Assembly: GCA_903827955.1 (NCBI GenBank)
Contig: CAIKKJ010000170.1
Span: 1-34,294, forward strand
DNA length: 34,294 nt
Direction of reading: 5' to 3'
Source of the DNA: an uncultured Verrucomicrobia subdivision 3 bacterium
Lineage (GTDB): Bacteria > Verrucomicrobiota > Verrucomicrobiia > Limisphaerales > UBA11358
In this document: positions 1 through 8,035 of the stretch, piece after piece
How the letters are laid out: every line of letters begins with the position of its first letter
Numbering within the stretch: position 1 is the stretch's first letter
Notes under the pieces: model-generated
The model's database searches: none
Seen by the model: only the letters and a program-made list of their open reading frames with translations
Told to the model about the DNA's origin: nothing
Made by a program: the position numbers and the translations under genes

Positions 1-32
1 CTTACGAAACAACCTGATTTAAGGTCGGCGGC

Positions 33-608
33 ATGGACGGCTCAATTATATTAATTCTGGTGTTTCTTTTGGTCATTTATTCCTCGTTTGGGCGGCTTTC
101 CCCATTGGCGGCGGGGACCAATGCCATCGCCAGAGCCGCGCGGCTCCGGCGGATTGCGACCGCGAGTTGGTGGATTCAATTATTGTTTGCCATCTGCTCG
201 CTGGGGCTGGCCTACTCGCTACTAGCCTTTTTTATGGGCTGGCCGCCGAACGCACGAATGGTCATTTCACATAACCATATCTACACCTCGCCAGCAGACA
301 TGCCGTCAAACATTTTCTGGCTGTGGTTGGCGAAGGTGGCTCTGGCGTTCGTTTGCTGCGGGGTGCTATTCTCGTTGTTCGGGCTTTACCGGAAAGGGCA
401 AATCTTCACGGCTCACAACGTCAGTCATATCCGTTCACTCGGCTACTTCCTCATCATCAACTGGGCGCTCGACGATCTCATGCAGTCGAGCTTGCACGAT
501 ATGGACTTGAGCACGAACCCAATTTTGATCGGGCTGCTCATCATCTTCTTCGCGTGGGTCATGGACGAGGGGCGGAAGATTCAGGAGGAACAGGAGCTCA
601 CCGTTTAA
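33..608 (+). CDS. DUF2975 family membrane protein (first of a tandem pair)
   Basis: A 191-residue integral membrane protein with four likely helices (about residues 3-18, 46-68, 98-120 and 137-178 as a broken pair). The motif around GQIFTAHNVSHIRSLG followed by a last helix and the ending MDEGRKIQEEQELTV matches the usual layout of DUF2975 proteins, whose C-terminus is a conserved 'G..LqeEqdLTV' tail. The family has no assigned reaction; it is typically encoded next to a small XRE-type regulator, as here. An in-frame TGA at 15-17 bounds the start, so ATG 33 is the only good start, with only a weak purine-rich site before it. It ends four bases before a second DUF2975 gene and is probably co-transcribed with it. 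Confidence 0.8.
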   Translation: MDGSIILILVFLLVIYSSFGRLSPLAAGTNAIARAARLRRIATASWWIQLLFAICSLGLAYSLLAFFMGWPPNARMVISHNHIYTSPADMPSNIFWLWLAKVALAFVCCGVLFSLFGLYRKGQIFTAHNVSHIRSLGYFLIINWALDDLMQSSLHDMDLSTNPILIGLLIIFFAWVMDEGRKIQEEQELTV

Positions 609-612
609 TTTT

Positions 613-1098
613 ATGAAAAACTTTCAGAACAAAGCTAAAATCATCAAGGTCAGCTCTGCTTTGCGGACCATTGCTTTCATCGGACTCGTCATGTGGGCGT
701 TTACCATTGCGACGTTGTTAGGGAACGCCATCATACCGCCCTTAATTTGGAAGCAATTTCCTTTTTCCATTTCACTGTTTTTGCCTGTGCCAGCGCTTTT
801 GTTTGTATTTATGACCAATCTGAAAATATTTCGCTTCTTTAATCGTTTGAAGAATGGCTGTTTATTCGATGTGCAAACAGTGGGGAATTTGAACGACGCC
901 GGCACATATTGGCTTTTGATGTGGCTGTATCAGATTGTGTGGCTCGCGCTTCGACAAGGTCTCTATGCGGACAAGTTTGATGTAAGTCACATTTCCCCTG
1001 ATTTAGGATCGCTGTTTGCAGGATTAACTCTGAAATTTGTCGCGTGGTTGCTGAAAGAAGCTCAGGAATTGCAGGAGGAACAGGAACTGACGGTTTAA
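613..1098 (+). CDS. DUF2975 family membrane protein (second of a tandem pair)
   Basis: A 161-residue membrane protein, a diverged paralogue of the preceding product. It has about four hydrophobic helices (near 17-40, 52-72, 95-113 and 130-147) and the same family ending, LKEAQELQEEQELTV. The segment NGCLFDVQTVGNLNDAG corresponds to the 'G.iFt..n...i...G' motif of the first copy. Base use is visibly more A/T-rich than in gene 1 and in the downstream genes, so the two copies may differ in age or origin. The start at 613 lies four bases after the previous stop; AGGAGG at 583-588, inside the end of the upstream gene, is the nearest ribosome-binding-like site but is too distant to be ideal. Function unknown. 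Confidence 0.72.
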   Translation: MKNFQNKAKIIKVSSALRTIAFIGLVMWAFTIATLLGNAIIPPLIWKQFPFSISLFLPVPALLFVFMTNLKIFRFFNRLKNGCLFDVQTVGNLNDAGTYWLLMWLYQIVWLALRQGLYADKFDVSHISPDLGSLFAGLTLKFVAWLLKEAQELQEEQELTV

Positions 1099-1102
1099 GT
1101 TT

Positions 1103-1312
1103 ATGCCCATCATCGTCAATCTCGACGTGGTTCTCGCGCAGCGCAAAATGCGGCTGAACGATTTGGCCGATGGCGTGGACATCACGCCGCAAAATCTTTC
1201 CGTGCTCAAGACCGGCAAGGCTCGCGCCATCCGCTTTTCAACGCTCGAAGCCATCTGCAAACATCTAAACTGTCAGCCGGGGGATATTCTGGAATATCGC
1301 GCGGAGAGTTGA
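1103..1312 (+). CDS. Small Cro/C1-type helix-turn-helix regulator
   Basis: A 69-residue protein that is almost entirely an XRE-type HTH domain: RKMRLNDLADGVDITPQNLSVLKTGKA forms helices 2 and 3, followed by IRFSTLEAICKHLNCQPGDILEY, the helix 4/5 segment typical of the YozG-like group. It has no sensor domain. Such single-domain regulators regularly sit directly downstream of DUF2975 genes, and here the start is four bases after the second DUF2975 stop, so the three genes look like one operon. Autoregulation of the operon is a reasonable inference; no operator was identified. Confidence 0.85.
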   Translation: MPIIVNLDVVLAQRKMRLNDLADGVDITPQNLSVLKTGKARAIRFSTLEAICKHLNCQPGDILEYRAES

Positions 1313-1383
1313 GACAGGATTAACAGAATTTACAGGATTGGGGCGGGGAGTTTTTTAATCCTGATAATCCGGTTAATCCTGTC
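1313..1383. repeat. Imperfect palindromic repeat of the GACAGGATTAACAG type
   Basis: Arms at 1313-1339 and 1357-1383 are inverted copies (23 of 27 positions match) around a 17-base G-rich then T-rich centre. It starts at the first base after the HTH gene stop. The arm contains internal direct repeats of the word CAGGATT. It could fold as a hairpin and end the operon, but its long regular arms look more like a dispersed chromosomal repeat than a simple terminator. Confidence 0.75.
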
Positions 1384-1404
1384 TCCATTACTTCGGAAAT
1401 AAAT

Positions 1405-3354
1405 TTGAGCCGGTTCGCGGCGGCTGTTACAACTTTCGAAATGGTTCTGACCCGCAAAAATCTGGAGTGGTGGTGCGAGCGCGGTATTTTATTTCTGATC
1501 CTGGGGATGCTCGTGTTCGCGCCGCTGGCGTTCGGTGCGGTGGATGCTTGGGCGTATCTCATCGTGCAGGGCGCGGCGACAGCGGTTTTTATCTTGTGGA
1601 CGGTGCGGCTCTGGCTGAACTCGAAGACGAAAATTCTCTGGCCGCCGCTCACGTGGGCGGTCGCCGGTTTTATGCTTTACGCCGTCGTGAGATATTTCAC
1701 GGCGGACATCGAGTATGTGGCGCGCAAGGAACTGGCGCAGGTGCTGTTGTTCGCGCTGTTATTTTTGGTGGTGGTCAACATGCTGCGCGGACAGGAGGAG
1801 ACGGATGCGGTGAGCTACACGCTCATCGGGCTCGCAACGCTGGTGGCATGCTACGCCACGGGGCAACTGCTGGCGCATTCGGACCGGGTGTGGAACGTGC
1901 ATTCCGGCGGTGTGCTGCGGGCGAGCGGCACTTACATTTCAGCCAATCATTTCGCGGGTTTTCTGGAGTTAATCCTGCCGCTGGCGCTGACCTTTTTACT
2001 GGTCGGGAAGGTGAAGATTGTGCCGCGCATTTTGCTGGCCTACGCGGTGGTGGCGATGGGCGTGGGGCTGGCGGTGAGTTTTTCGCGGGCGGGTTGGGTG
2101 GCGGCGGCGTGCGGAATTTTTTTTGTGCTGGGCGTTTTGCTCGGCCATAAAAATCACCGGCGCAATGCCGCCATTCTGCTGGTGGTGATGCTGGCGGGCG
2201 GCGGATTTTTTGTATCGCATTACCTGACCAAGACGCAGGGTTTTACACACCGGATTGTGAAGCAGGATGAGAATGCGCCGAGCAACTACGACTGGGGTTC
2301 GCGCCTGAAAATGTGGGATGCGGCCGAGCGGATGTGGCTGGATCATTTCTGGTTCGGGGTGGGACCGGCGCATTACGACTATCGTTTTCGCGAATACCGG
2401 CCGGAGGATTTGCAATCGCAGCCTGACCGCTGTCATAACGATTACTTGAATCTGCTCACCGACTGGGGCGTGGCGGGTGGTGCCATTGTATTTGCGGGGA
2501 TGGGGTTATTCATCGCCGGACTGCTCAAGACCTGGCCGCATGCCCGGCGCGAGGAAAATGATTTTGGTTCCGGCCGCAGCAACCGCTTCGCATTTTTTCT
2601 CGGGGCGACGGGCGGGTTGGTGTCGCTGGCTGTGCATTCGACGATGGACTTCAATCTGCACATTCCTGCAAACGCGCTCATTGCCGTGACGCTGCTGGGC
2701 TTGCTGGCCAGCAATTTACGGTTTGCCACCGAGCAATACTGGTTCCGGCCTGGCCGACTGGTGAAGGCCACTGTTAGCCTGGTATTTGGTGTGTCGGTGA
2801 TTTTTTTCCTCGCCCAGGAATGGCGGCAGGGACGCGAGACCTACTGGCTGGCTCGCGCGGAGCAGACGGAGCATTTTTCCCCGGAACGGGCGGCGATGTT
2901 GCAAAAGGCCTTTGCTGCCGAGCCAAAAAATTTCCAGACCGCCTACGAGATTGGGGAATGTTTCCGGACGGAAGGTCTGGAAGGCGGAAAAAATTATCGT
3001 CAGCTAACGCAGCAGGCTAAGGACTGGTATGCCCGGGCGATGCCATTAAATCCCCATGATGGCTACAATTATCTGCGCGTCGGCATGTGTCTGGACTGGC
3101 TTGGCGATCATTTAGGCGCCGAAAAATTTTATTCCGAGGCCGAATTGCACGATCCCAACGGCCTGTATCTCGTCGCCAACATGGGCTGGCATTACATCCA
3201 GATTGGTGATTACGCCGCCGCCCGACAATGCTTCATTCGTTCCCTGCACCTTGGCGGCAGCAATGCCACGGCCCGGAACTACCTGTATTACGTCTGCGAA
3301 CCGAAGTTGGTGGAAAAAGCTTCAGGCCGGCCGGTCTTACCCGACATTTATTGA
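1405..3354 (+). CDS. O-antigen ligase/polymerase-like membrane protein with C-terminal TPRs
   Basis: A 649-residue polytopic protein with roughly ten to eleven membrane helices in residues 25-470, then a soluble tail. The region from about 185 to 385 fits the Wzy/WaaL O-antigen ligase-like family: SGTYISANHFAGFLELILP, the helix with SFSRAGW, and a large periplasmic loop ending WFGVGPAHYDYRF and HNDYLNLLTDWGVAGG (from 344). Residues 480-630 carry TPR-like repeats (YARAMPLNPHDGYNYLRVG, YSEAELHDPNGLYLVANMG). Family members join or ligate lipid-linked glycans at the outer face of the inner membrane; the exact substrate cannot be read from sequence. TTG 1405 is the longest start; ATG 1441 is an equally plausible start giving 637 residues. 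No glycosyltransferases lie nearby, so this is not an obvious O-antigen locus. Confidence 0.8.
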   Translation: MSRFAAAVTTFEMVLTRKNLEWWCERGILFLILGMLVFAPLAFGAVDAWAYLIVQGAATAVFILWTVRLWLNSKTKILWPPLTWAVAGFMLYAVVRYFTADIEYVARKELAQVLLFALLFLVVVNMLRGQEETDAVSYTLIGLATLVACYATGQLLAHSDRVWNVHSGGVLRASGTYISANHFAGFLELILPLALTFLLVGKVKIVPRILLAYAVVAMGVGLAVSFSRAGWVAAACGIFFVLGVLLGHKNHRRNAAILLVVMLAGGGFFVSHYLTKTQGFTHRIVKQDENAPSNYDWGSRLKMWDAAERMWLDHFWFGVGPAHYDYRFREYRPEDLQSQPDRCHNDYLNLLTDWGVAGGAIVFAGMGLFIAGLLKTWPHARREENDFGSGRSNRFAFFLGATGGLVSLAVHSTMDFNLHIPANALIAVTLLGLLASNLRFATEQYWFRPGRLVKATVSLVFGVSVIFFLAQEWRQGRETYWLARAEQTEHFSPERAAMLQKAFAAEPKNFQTAYEIGECFRTEGLEGGKNYRQLTQQAKDWYARAMPLNPHDGYNYLRVGMCLDWLGDHLGAEKFYSEAELHDPNGLYLVANMGWHYIQIGDYAAARQCFIRSLHLGGSNATARNYLYYVCEPKLVEKASGRPVLPDIY

Positions 3355-3366
3355 GGGAAATGTCGG

Positions 3367-3396
3367 TTGACAACCTTCTGCAGCCGCGACTATATT
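3367..3396 (+). promoter_or_regulatory. Sigma70-type promoter for the FecR-domain gene
   Basis: TTGACA at 3367-3372 and TATATT at 3391-3396 are separated by 18 bases. The predicted transcription start is near 3403, leaving a leader of about 27 bases before ATG 3430. The upstream in-frame TTG at 3367 is the -35 box itself, which argues that translation starts at 3430. Confidence 0.72.
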
Positions 3397-3429
3397 CTCC
3401 ACAGATTAAAAATCCGTAAAAACGCCCTT

Positions 3430-4266
3430 ATGAAAATTTCCAAGACCGTGTTGGCCGCCGTTTTCTGCGCAGGCATCGCCTTCGCCGCTGCCGCCCAAAA
3501 CGCCACCAAACAGGGCTTCGCCACCGCCGTCCGCGTGCAGGGCGATGTCACCTATTCGCTCGGCAAAGGCCAGCCTGAACATCCGCTCGTCGCCGGCAAA
3601 TACCTGCCGCCCGGCTCAATTGTTTTCACCAAGGACAACGGAGTGTGCGATTTGATTCTCGGCAAAGCCATTGATCTTCCGCAAGCCAAGTGGTCGCCCG
3701 AACGCATTTCCCTATCGCACGACGCCACCGTTCGCGGCTATGTCACCTACAAGCCCTCGGCCGACCAGAACGCCATCCGCCTCACACCTCACACCACACT
3801 GGCGATTGATAAACTGACCATTCTGGATACCGGCTCTGATGCCGTCAGCGATACCGAACTGGATTTGCAAAAGGGCAAAATTTACGCGAGCGTCCGTAAA
3901 CTTTCCGGTGCGTCCCAATACATTGTCAAACTTCCCAAAGGCGTGGCCGGCGTGCGCGGCACGTTGTTCAGCATCAGTGCCGAAGGCGAAACCGCCTGCT
4001 ATGAAAGCACCGGCGGCGGCGTCATTCTTGCCGTCACATTGCCGAATGGCTCCACCCAGACTTATCTCGTCACCCCCGGCGAGGTGCTTAATCCCGAAAC
4101 TGGCCAGCCGGTAAACATCGCCCCCGATTTGAATCGCGCCCTGAACATGGTCTTTGATGCTTTGCGCACCACCCACTTTCAAGAAATCAGTTTTGAAGTG
4201 GACACCACCACCGGCCGTATTTCGCCGACCTCGGGGTTTCGCGATGACGGCAACCAAGGTGAATAA
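3430..4266 (+). CDS. Secreted FecR-domain protein
   Basis: A 278-residue protein with a clear signal peptide (MKISKTVLAAVFCAGIAFAAAA, cleavage near the AAA-Q junction). The middle has the FecR-type beta fold: a 'GDVTYSLGKG...L..G..L.PGSIVFT' opening, repeated short strands, and YIVKLPKGVAGVRGTLFSI, the hallmark 'p.GvagVRGT.f' segment. In ferric-citrate FecR this domain is a periplasmic sensor and anti-sigma component, but here there is no membrane anchor, no sigma factor and no TonB receptor, so it is a free exported FecR protein of unknown ligand. The start at 3430 is chosen because of the signal peptide and the promoter just upstream. It is followed by a strong terminator and then a CHASE2 cyclase, itself a protein with an extracytoplasmic sensor. 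Confidence 0.82.
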   Translation: MKISKTVLAAVFCAGIAFAAAAQNATKQGFATAVRVQGDVTYSLGKGQPEHPLVAGKYLPPGSIVFTKDNGVCDLILGKAIDLPQAKWSPERISLSHDATVRGYVTYKPSADQNAIRLTPHTTLAIDKLTILDTGSDAVSDTELDLQKGKIYASVRKLSGASQYIVKLPKGVAGVRGTLFSISAEGETACYESTGGGVILAVTLPNGSTQTYLVTPGEVLNPETGQPVNIAPDLNRALNMVFDALRTTHFQEISFEVDTTTGRISPTSGFRDDGNQGE

Positions 4267-4284
4267 TTTCCCTGACACTTTTTC

Positions 4285-4319
4285 AAAACCAGCGCAGCCT
4301 TGAGTTGCGCTGGTTTTTT
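4285..4319 (+). terminator. Rho-independent terminator after the FecR gene
   Basis: A perfect 12-bp stem (4285-4296 with 4306-4317), a 9-base loop and a T-run ending at 4319. It lies 18 bases after the FecR stop and 15 bases before the cyclase start, so the cyclase needs either read-through or its own promoter. Confidence 0.88.
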
Positions 4320-4334
4320 GTTTAATCCAACGGC

Positions 4335-6605
4335 GTGCAATTTCAGCGACCCAAACGCGCGCCTGCCATTCTTGCCCTCACCGTCCTCGCGCTCGTCTGC
4401 GGCCTGCGCGTTTGGAACCCCGATTTGATTGACCGCGCCGAGCGCATGGCCTACGACCTGCGCGTCCGCCATGCGCAAAAATTTTCCGCGCCCACCGCCA
4501 CCAACCTGGCTTTCGTCGCGATGGAAGATTCCAGCATCGCGGCGGTGAACAGCGGCAAGGTTAGCGGACTCAAGCCGGGGCTGGGTTACCACTCCGGCCT
4601 CTACTGGCAGCGGCAGGTTTATGGCCGGCTCGTCGGCGAACTCGCCGCGCAAGGTGCTGCCGTTGCCGCCTTCGACATTTTGTTTGGCGAGCTTCGCACC
4701 GATCATCCGCACGTGCAGATGGCGGATGGCAGCGTGGTGGAGTCGGATGAATTCTTTGCTTTCCAAACCCGGCAGGCGGGCAATGTCCTGCTCGCCGCGA
4801 CCCCCGAAGTCACCCCGCCGGATTTGTTCGCCACCAACGTGATGGCGCTGGGCGATGTCACCTCCGAGAAGGATTCCGACGGCATTCTCCGCCGCGTCCG
4901 CGCTTTTCACGACCAGCGCCGCTGGCATCAAATCCTCCGGAATTTCGTCGCCTTGCCAGAAATCGGCGGTGACTTGGAGCACGCGACCGTTTTGCCGCAA
5001 AAAATTCTCATCCCGCAGACCGGCACGACCAACCTCATCGAAGTCGCCGTGGACGCGGAAAATAATTTTCAGGTCGCGGACTTCCTCGGCGACAAGTTGC
5101 CGCCGGGAATGTCGCCCCGGGCCAAGGCGTTCACGGTGCAGCGCATCTGGCACCTGGGCGTGGTGTTGGCCGCGCAGCAATTGAAACTGGATTTGGCAAA
5201 GGCGGAAATAGATTTGTCACGCGGCAAAATTATTTTGCCCGGCGCAAACGGATTCACGCGCGTCATTCCCGTGGACGGCGAAGGATTTTTTTATGTGGAC
5301 TGGCGGCTCACGCCCGGAGACCCGCACCTGCTGCGCGCGCCGGTCGAATTTCTCCTCGCCCAGGATCGGCTCCGCCTGCTCGGCCAGACGAACGGACTGC
5401 GCGATGATTTTCGCGGCAAACTCGTCATCATCGGCTCCGCCGCGCAAGGCAACGACCTGACGGATCGCGGCGCGACACCGCTGGAACACAACACCCTCCT
5501 CGTCAGCAAACATTGGAACGTCGCGAACTCCGTCATCACCGGGCAGTTTGTTCGTCGCAGTTCGTTGCCGCTGGACATCGTGCTGATTCTTTTGCTCGGT
5601 GCGCTCACCGCCGTCATCACCTGGCAGTTGCGCGTTGTGGCCGCGAGCATTTCCGTGCTGCTGGTGATGGCAATTTATTTGGGCGCGACGTTTTTTGTCT
5701 TCACGCATTTCCGCTGGTGGCTGCCGGTGGTTTATCCGCTCGGCGGTGCGATGCTGGCGCTGCACGGCATTTTGCTGGTGCATCTGGTGTTCTTCGAGGA
5801 ACAGGACAAGCGCCGCGTGAAATCGCTGTTCTCCAAACTCGTTTCGCCGCACATCGTCAACGAGCTGTTGCAGGCGGACAAACTCGCGCTCGGTGGCGCG
5901 CATCGCGAAGTCACGGTATTTTTTGCCGACGTGCGCGGGTTCACCACGCTCACGGATCAGATGCAAGAAGCCGTCGCCGAACACATCCGCAATAACCAGG
6001 TGGAAACTTCCGTGGCGGAAAAGTATTTCGAGGAGTCCGCGCGCGAAACGTTGGAGACGGTGAATCTGTATCTCGCCACCGTCGCCGAGGCCATCAAGAA
6101 GCACGACGGCACGCTCGACAAATACATCGGCGATTGCGTGATGGCGTTTTGGAACGCGCCGACGCAAAACGAAAAACACGCTGTGGCCGCTGTGCGCGCG
6201 GCGATTGATTCGCAACGGGCGATTTACGAATTGAATGTCCGGCGCGAGGCGGAAAATCCCGCGCGGCAGTTGGAAAACCAGTCGCGCCTCGCCGCTGGCT
6301 TGCCGCCAAAGCCGTTGCACGCGTCGCTGCAACTCGGCACGGGCATCAACACCGGCCTGGTCACCGTCGGCCTGATGGGCTCGGAGGAGCATGGATTTAA
6401 CTACACCGTTTTTGGGCGCGAGGTGAATCTGGCGAGCCGGCTGGAAGGCGTTTCCGGCAGCGGGCGCATTATCATCAGCGACCTGACTTATTTTCAACTG
6501 CTGCGCCACGCGCCGGATCTGGCTTCGATTTGTGTGGAACTTTTTCCCGTGACGGTGAAAGGCATCAAGGACGCCGTGCGGATTTACGAAGTGCCGTGGA
6601 AATAG
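4335..6605 (+). CDS. CHASE2-domain class III adenylate cyclase
   Basis: A 756-residue transmembrane cyclase. One helix (about 10-26) leads into an extracytoplasmic CHASE2 sensor (about 30-390, including the opening DRAERMAYDLRVRHA); three closely spaced helices (about 408-490) precede a cytoplasmic class III catalytic domain. Visible catalytic residues are the metal aspartates D532 (FFADVRGFTTLTD) and D600 (LDKYIGDCVMAFW), adenine-reading K596 and T691, and the transition-state pair N698 and R702 (VNLASRLEG). The K/T pair favours ATP over GTP, so cAMP synthesis is expected. A roughly 30-residue insertion (about 550-580) extends the loop between the two aspartates. The start is GTG 4335; an ATG start is absent nearby. 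It lies just downstream of the FecR gene, behind a terminator. Confidence 0.9.
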   Translation: MQFQRPKRAPAILALTVLALVCGLRVWNPDLIDRAERMAYDLRVRHAQKFSAPTATNLAFVAMEDSSIAAVNSGKVSGLKPGLGYHSGLYWQRQVYGRLVGELAAQGAAVAAFDILFGELRTDHPHVQMADGSVVESDEFFAFQTRQAGNVLLAATPEVTPPDLFATNVMALGDVTSEKDSDGILRRVRAFHDQRRWHQILRNFVALPEIGGDLEHATVLPQKILIPQTGTTNLIEVAVDAENNFQVADFLGDKLPPGMSPRAKAFTVQRIWHLGVVLAAQQLKLDLAKAEIDLSRGKIILPGANGFTRVIPVDGEGFFYVDWRLTPGDPHLLRAPVEFLLAQDRLRLLGQTNGLRDDFRGKLVIIGSAAQGNDLTDRGATPLEHNTLLVSKHWNVANSVITGQFVRRSSLPLDIVLILLLGALTAVITWQLRVVAASISVLLVMAIYLGATFFVFTHFRWWLPVVYPLGGAMLALHGILLVHLVFFEEQDKRRVKSLFSKLVSPHIVNELLQADKLALGGAHREVTVFFADVRGFTTLTDQMQEAVAEHIRNNQVETSVAEKYFEESARETLETVNLYLATVAEAIKKHDGTLDKYIGDCVMAFWNAPTQNEKHAVAAVRAAIDSQRAIYELNVRREAENPARQLENQSRLAAGLPPKPLHASLQLGTGINTGLVTVGLMGSEEHGFNYTVFGREVNLASRLEGVSGSGRIIISDLTYFQLLRHAPDLASICVELFPVTVKGIKDAVRIYEVPWK

Positions 6606-6697
6606 TTTTTAATTTTTAATTTTTAGTTTTAAGTTAAGACGGTTGAAATGCCCAGCGCTTCAACTAATAACTCAAAATTAAAAACTAAAAACTTTTA
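6604..6697. repeat. Long A/T-rich imperfect inverted repeat between the cyclase and coaD
   Basis: The whole gap is one extended palindrome: T-rich words of the form TTTTTA(A/G)TTTT at 6604-6636 are mirrored by A-rich words at 6666-6697, around GTTGAA (6642-6647) and TTCAAC (6659-6664). Most arm differences are A/G exchanges that keep pairing through G-U. It may act as a terminator for the cyclase. Related words occur inside rdgB at 26157-26190. Confidence 0.7.
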
Positions 6698-6699
6698 AT

Positions 6700-7179
6700 A
6701 TGCGCATCGCAATCTATCCCGGCAGTTTTGATCCGCTGACCAACGGCCACTTGGACGTGGTGCAGCGTGCGGCGAAGCTGTTCGACCGCGTCATCGTGGC
6801 CGTGGCCAAGAATGAGGGTAAACATCCGCTGTTCACGCTGGATGAACGCGTGGCGCTGGTGTCGGCCTCGGTGAAAAAAATGCCGAACGTCACCGTGGAC
6901 GCTTTTGACGGGCTGCTGGTGGATTACGTCGTCTCCAAAAATGCGCGGGCCATCGTGCGCGGGCTGCGGGCCATCTCGGATTTTGAATTTGAATTTCAAC
7001 TGGCGCTGATGAACCGCAAGCTGAATGAAAATGTGGAAACGATTTTCATGATGCCGAAGGACACCTATACGTTCTTGAGTTCGCGCATCGTGAAAGAAAT
7101 CGCGCGGCTCGGCGGCGATGTGCGGCCGTTTGTGCCGGAGCCGGTGCAGGCGGCGTTGAAGAAGAAGTTGAAAGGGTGA
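6700..7179 (+). CDS. coaD: Phosphopantetheine adenylyltransferase
   Basis: A 159-residue protein of normal family length that transfers AMP from ATP to 4'-phosphopantetheine, the penultimate step of coenzyme A synthesis, in the cytoplasm. It has the nucleotidyltransferase motif PGSFDPLTNGH at residues 7-17, the substrate-binding block VRGLRAISDFEFEFQ, and the C-terminal FLSSRIVKEIARLGGDV, where the usual 'SSS/ISS' reads SSR. ATG 6700 is preceded by an A/T-rich stretch without a Shine-Dalgarno sequence. Placement ahead of the rpmF-plsX-fabH group fits a coenzyme A and fatty-acid theme, because the product feeds acyl carrier protein. Confidence 0.97.
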   Translation: MRIAIYPGSFDPLTNGHLDVVQRAAKLFDRVIVAVAKNEGKHPLFTLDERVALVSASVKKMPNVTVDAFDGLLVDYVVSKNARAIVRGLRAISDFEFEFQLALMNRKLNENVETIFMMPKDTYTFLSSRIVKEIARLGGDVRPFVPEPVQAALKKKLKG

Positions 7180-7232
7180 TTGCAAAGATGCCTGTTAGAA
7201 TCTCATTAAGATTTTAGGCTGCTTTAATCGTC

Positions 7233-7472
7233 ATGGATAACGCAAAGCCAAGATTTCGTTGGATTCGAGGTGCAGCTGCATCGCTTTGTGTTTTTCTTTT
7301 ACTTGCCGTTCTGATTCCTAATTTAATGAGTTTCGGAGAGCTTGCGATTATAATAGGTGTTTTATTCGTGCCGTTGGCTTGCATTCATTTTGGAGCAGAG
7401 AAATTTCCTTCCCTAGAGTTTATTGGCTGGCTTTTACTGGTGGTGTTTCTAGCTTTAGTGATGTTAGGTTAA
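7233..7472 (+). CDS. Small membrane protein of unknown function
   Basis: A 79-residue protein with a basic N-terminus (KPRFRWIRG) and three hydrophobic segments (about 13-31, 35-53 and 62-78), so probably an inner-membrane protein. No family was recognised. Its DNA is more A/T-rich than coaD and yceD on either side, which may mean recent acquisition or weak codon selection. There is no Shine-Dalgarno sequence before ATG 7233. The hydrophobic pattern and complete start-to-stop frame in an otherwise empty gap favour a real gene, but a chance frame cannot be excluded. Confidence 0.5.
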   Translation: MDNAKPRFRWIRGAAASLCVFLLLAVLIPNLMSFGELAIIIGVLFVPLACIHFGAEKFPSLEFIGWLLLVVFLALVMLG

Positions 7473-7549
7473 GATACAACCCAATCGCCGGAGCCAACCG
7501 TCGCTGGCGCGGTTAGTGTGCTGAAGCGGTGATCTGCTTTTGAAATAAA

Positions 7550-8023
7550 ATGCCCCTAAAAATAAATCTCCGCCACTTGGAAGAAGACGAAGTTCACCTG
7601 CAAGGCGAACTGCCCGTGGCCGAGCTGGAATTTGGCGTGCAGGATGAGATGATCCGGTTGGAAAAACCGTTGCGCTACGACCTGACCGTCGAGCAGTTGC
7701 ACGATGCGCTCCTGGTGCAGGGTTCGTTGAAGCTGGTTTTGGACTGCGAGTGCGTGCGCTGCCTGAAACCGTTCGCCTACAAGCTGGTTTTGGATGGCTG
7801 GGCGCTGCATCTGCCGCTGGAAGGCGAGGACAAGGTGTCCATCGTGAACGATTCCGTGGACTTGACTCCGTTCGTGCGGGAAGATATGCTGCTTGAATTT
7901 CCGCAACATCCGTTGTGCAAACCGGAGTGTGCGGGATTGATGAAAAAAGCCAAGGTTCACAAGGCCGACGATGAAGAGAAAGCGCCGTCCCCGTGGACTG
8001 AACTGGATAAACTGAAACTTTGA
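7550..8023 (+). CDS. yceD: YceD/DUF177 family protein
   Basis: A 157-residue member of the DUF177 family, linked in other bacteria to accumulation of 23S rRNA and nearly always encoded just before rpmF, exactly as here. The conserved cysteine motif CECVRCLKPF (C66, C68, C71) and the later PLCKPECAGL (C123, C127) are present and could bind zinc. The DLTPFVREDMLLEFPQHPLC segment is the family signature. The tail ends in a short acidic and basic region (KADDEEKAPSPW) as in many members. It lies 12 bases before rpmF, so they are one transcription unit. Confidence 0.9.
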   Translation: MPLKINLRHLEEDEVHLQGELPVAELEFGVQDEMIRLEKPLRYDLTVEQLHDALLVQGSLKLVLDCECVRCLKPFAYKLVLDGWALHLPLEGEDKVSIVNDSVDLTPFVREDMLLEFPQHPLCKPECAGLMKKAKVHKADDEEKAPSPWTELDKLKL

Positions 8024-8035
8024 TTTAATAAATTT

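Noticed and set aside
4179-5180. Minus-strand frame of 333 residues spanning the FecR end and the cyclase start
   Set aside because: It runs across a terminator and two well-supported genes on the other strand, with no protein-like pattern.
5217-6509. Long minus-strand frame opposite the adenylate cyclase
   Set aside because: The plus strand has complete CHASE2 and cyclase motifs; the reverse product is rich in Arg, His and Gln and fits no family.
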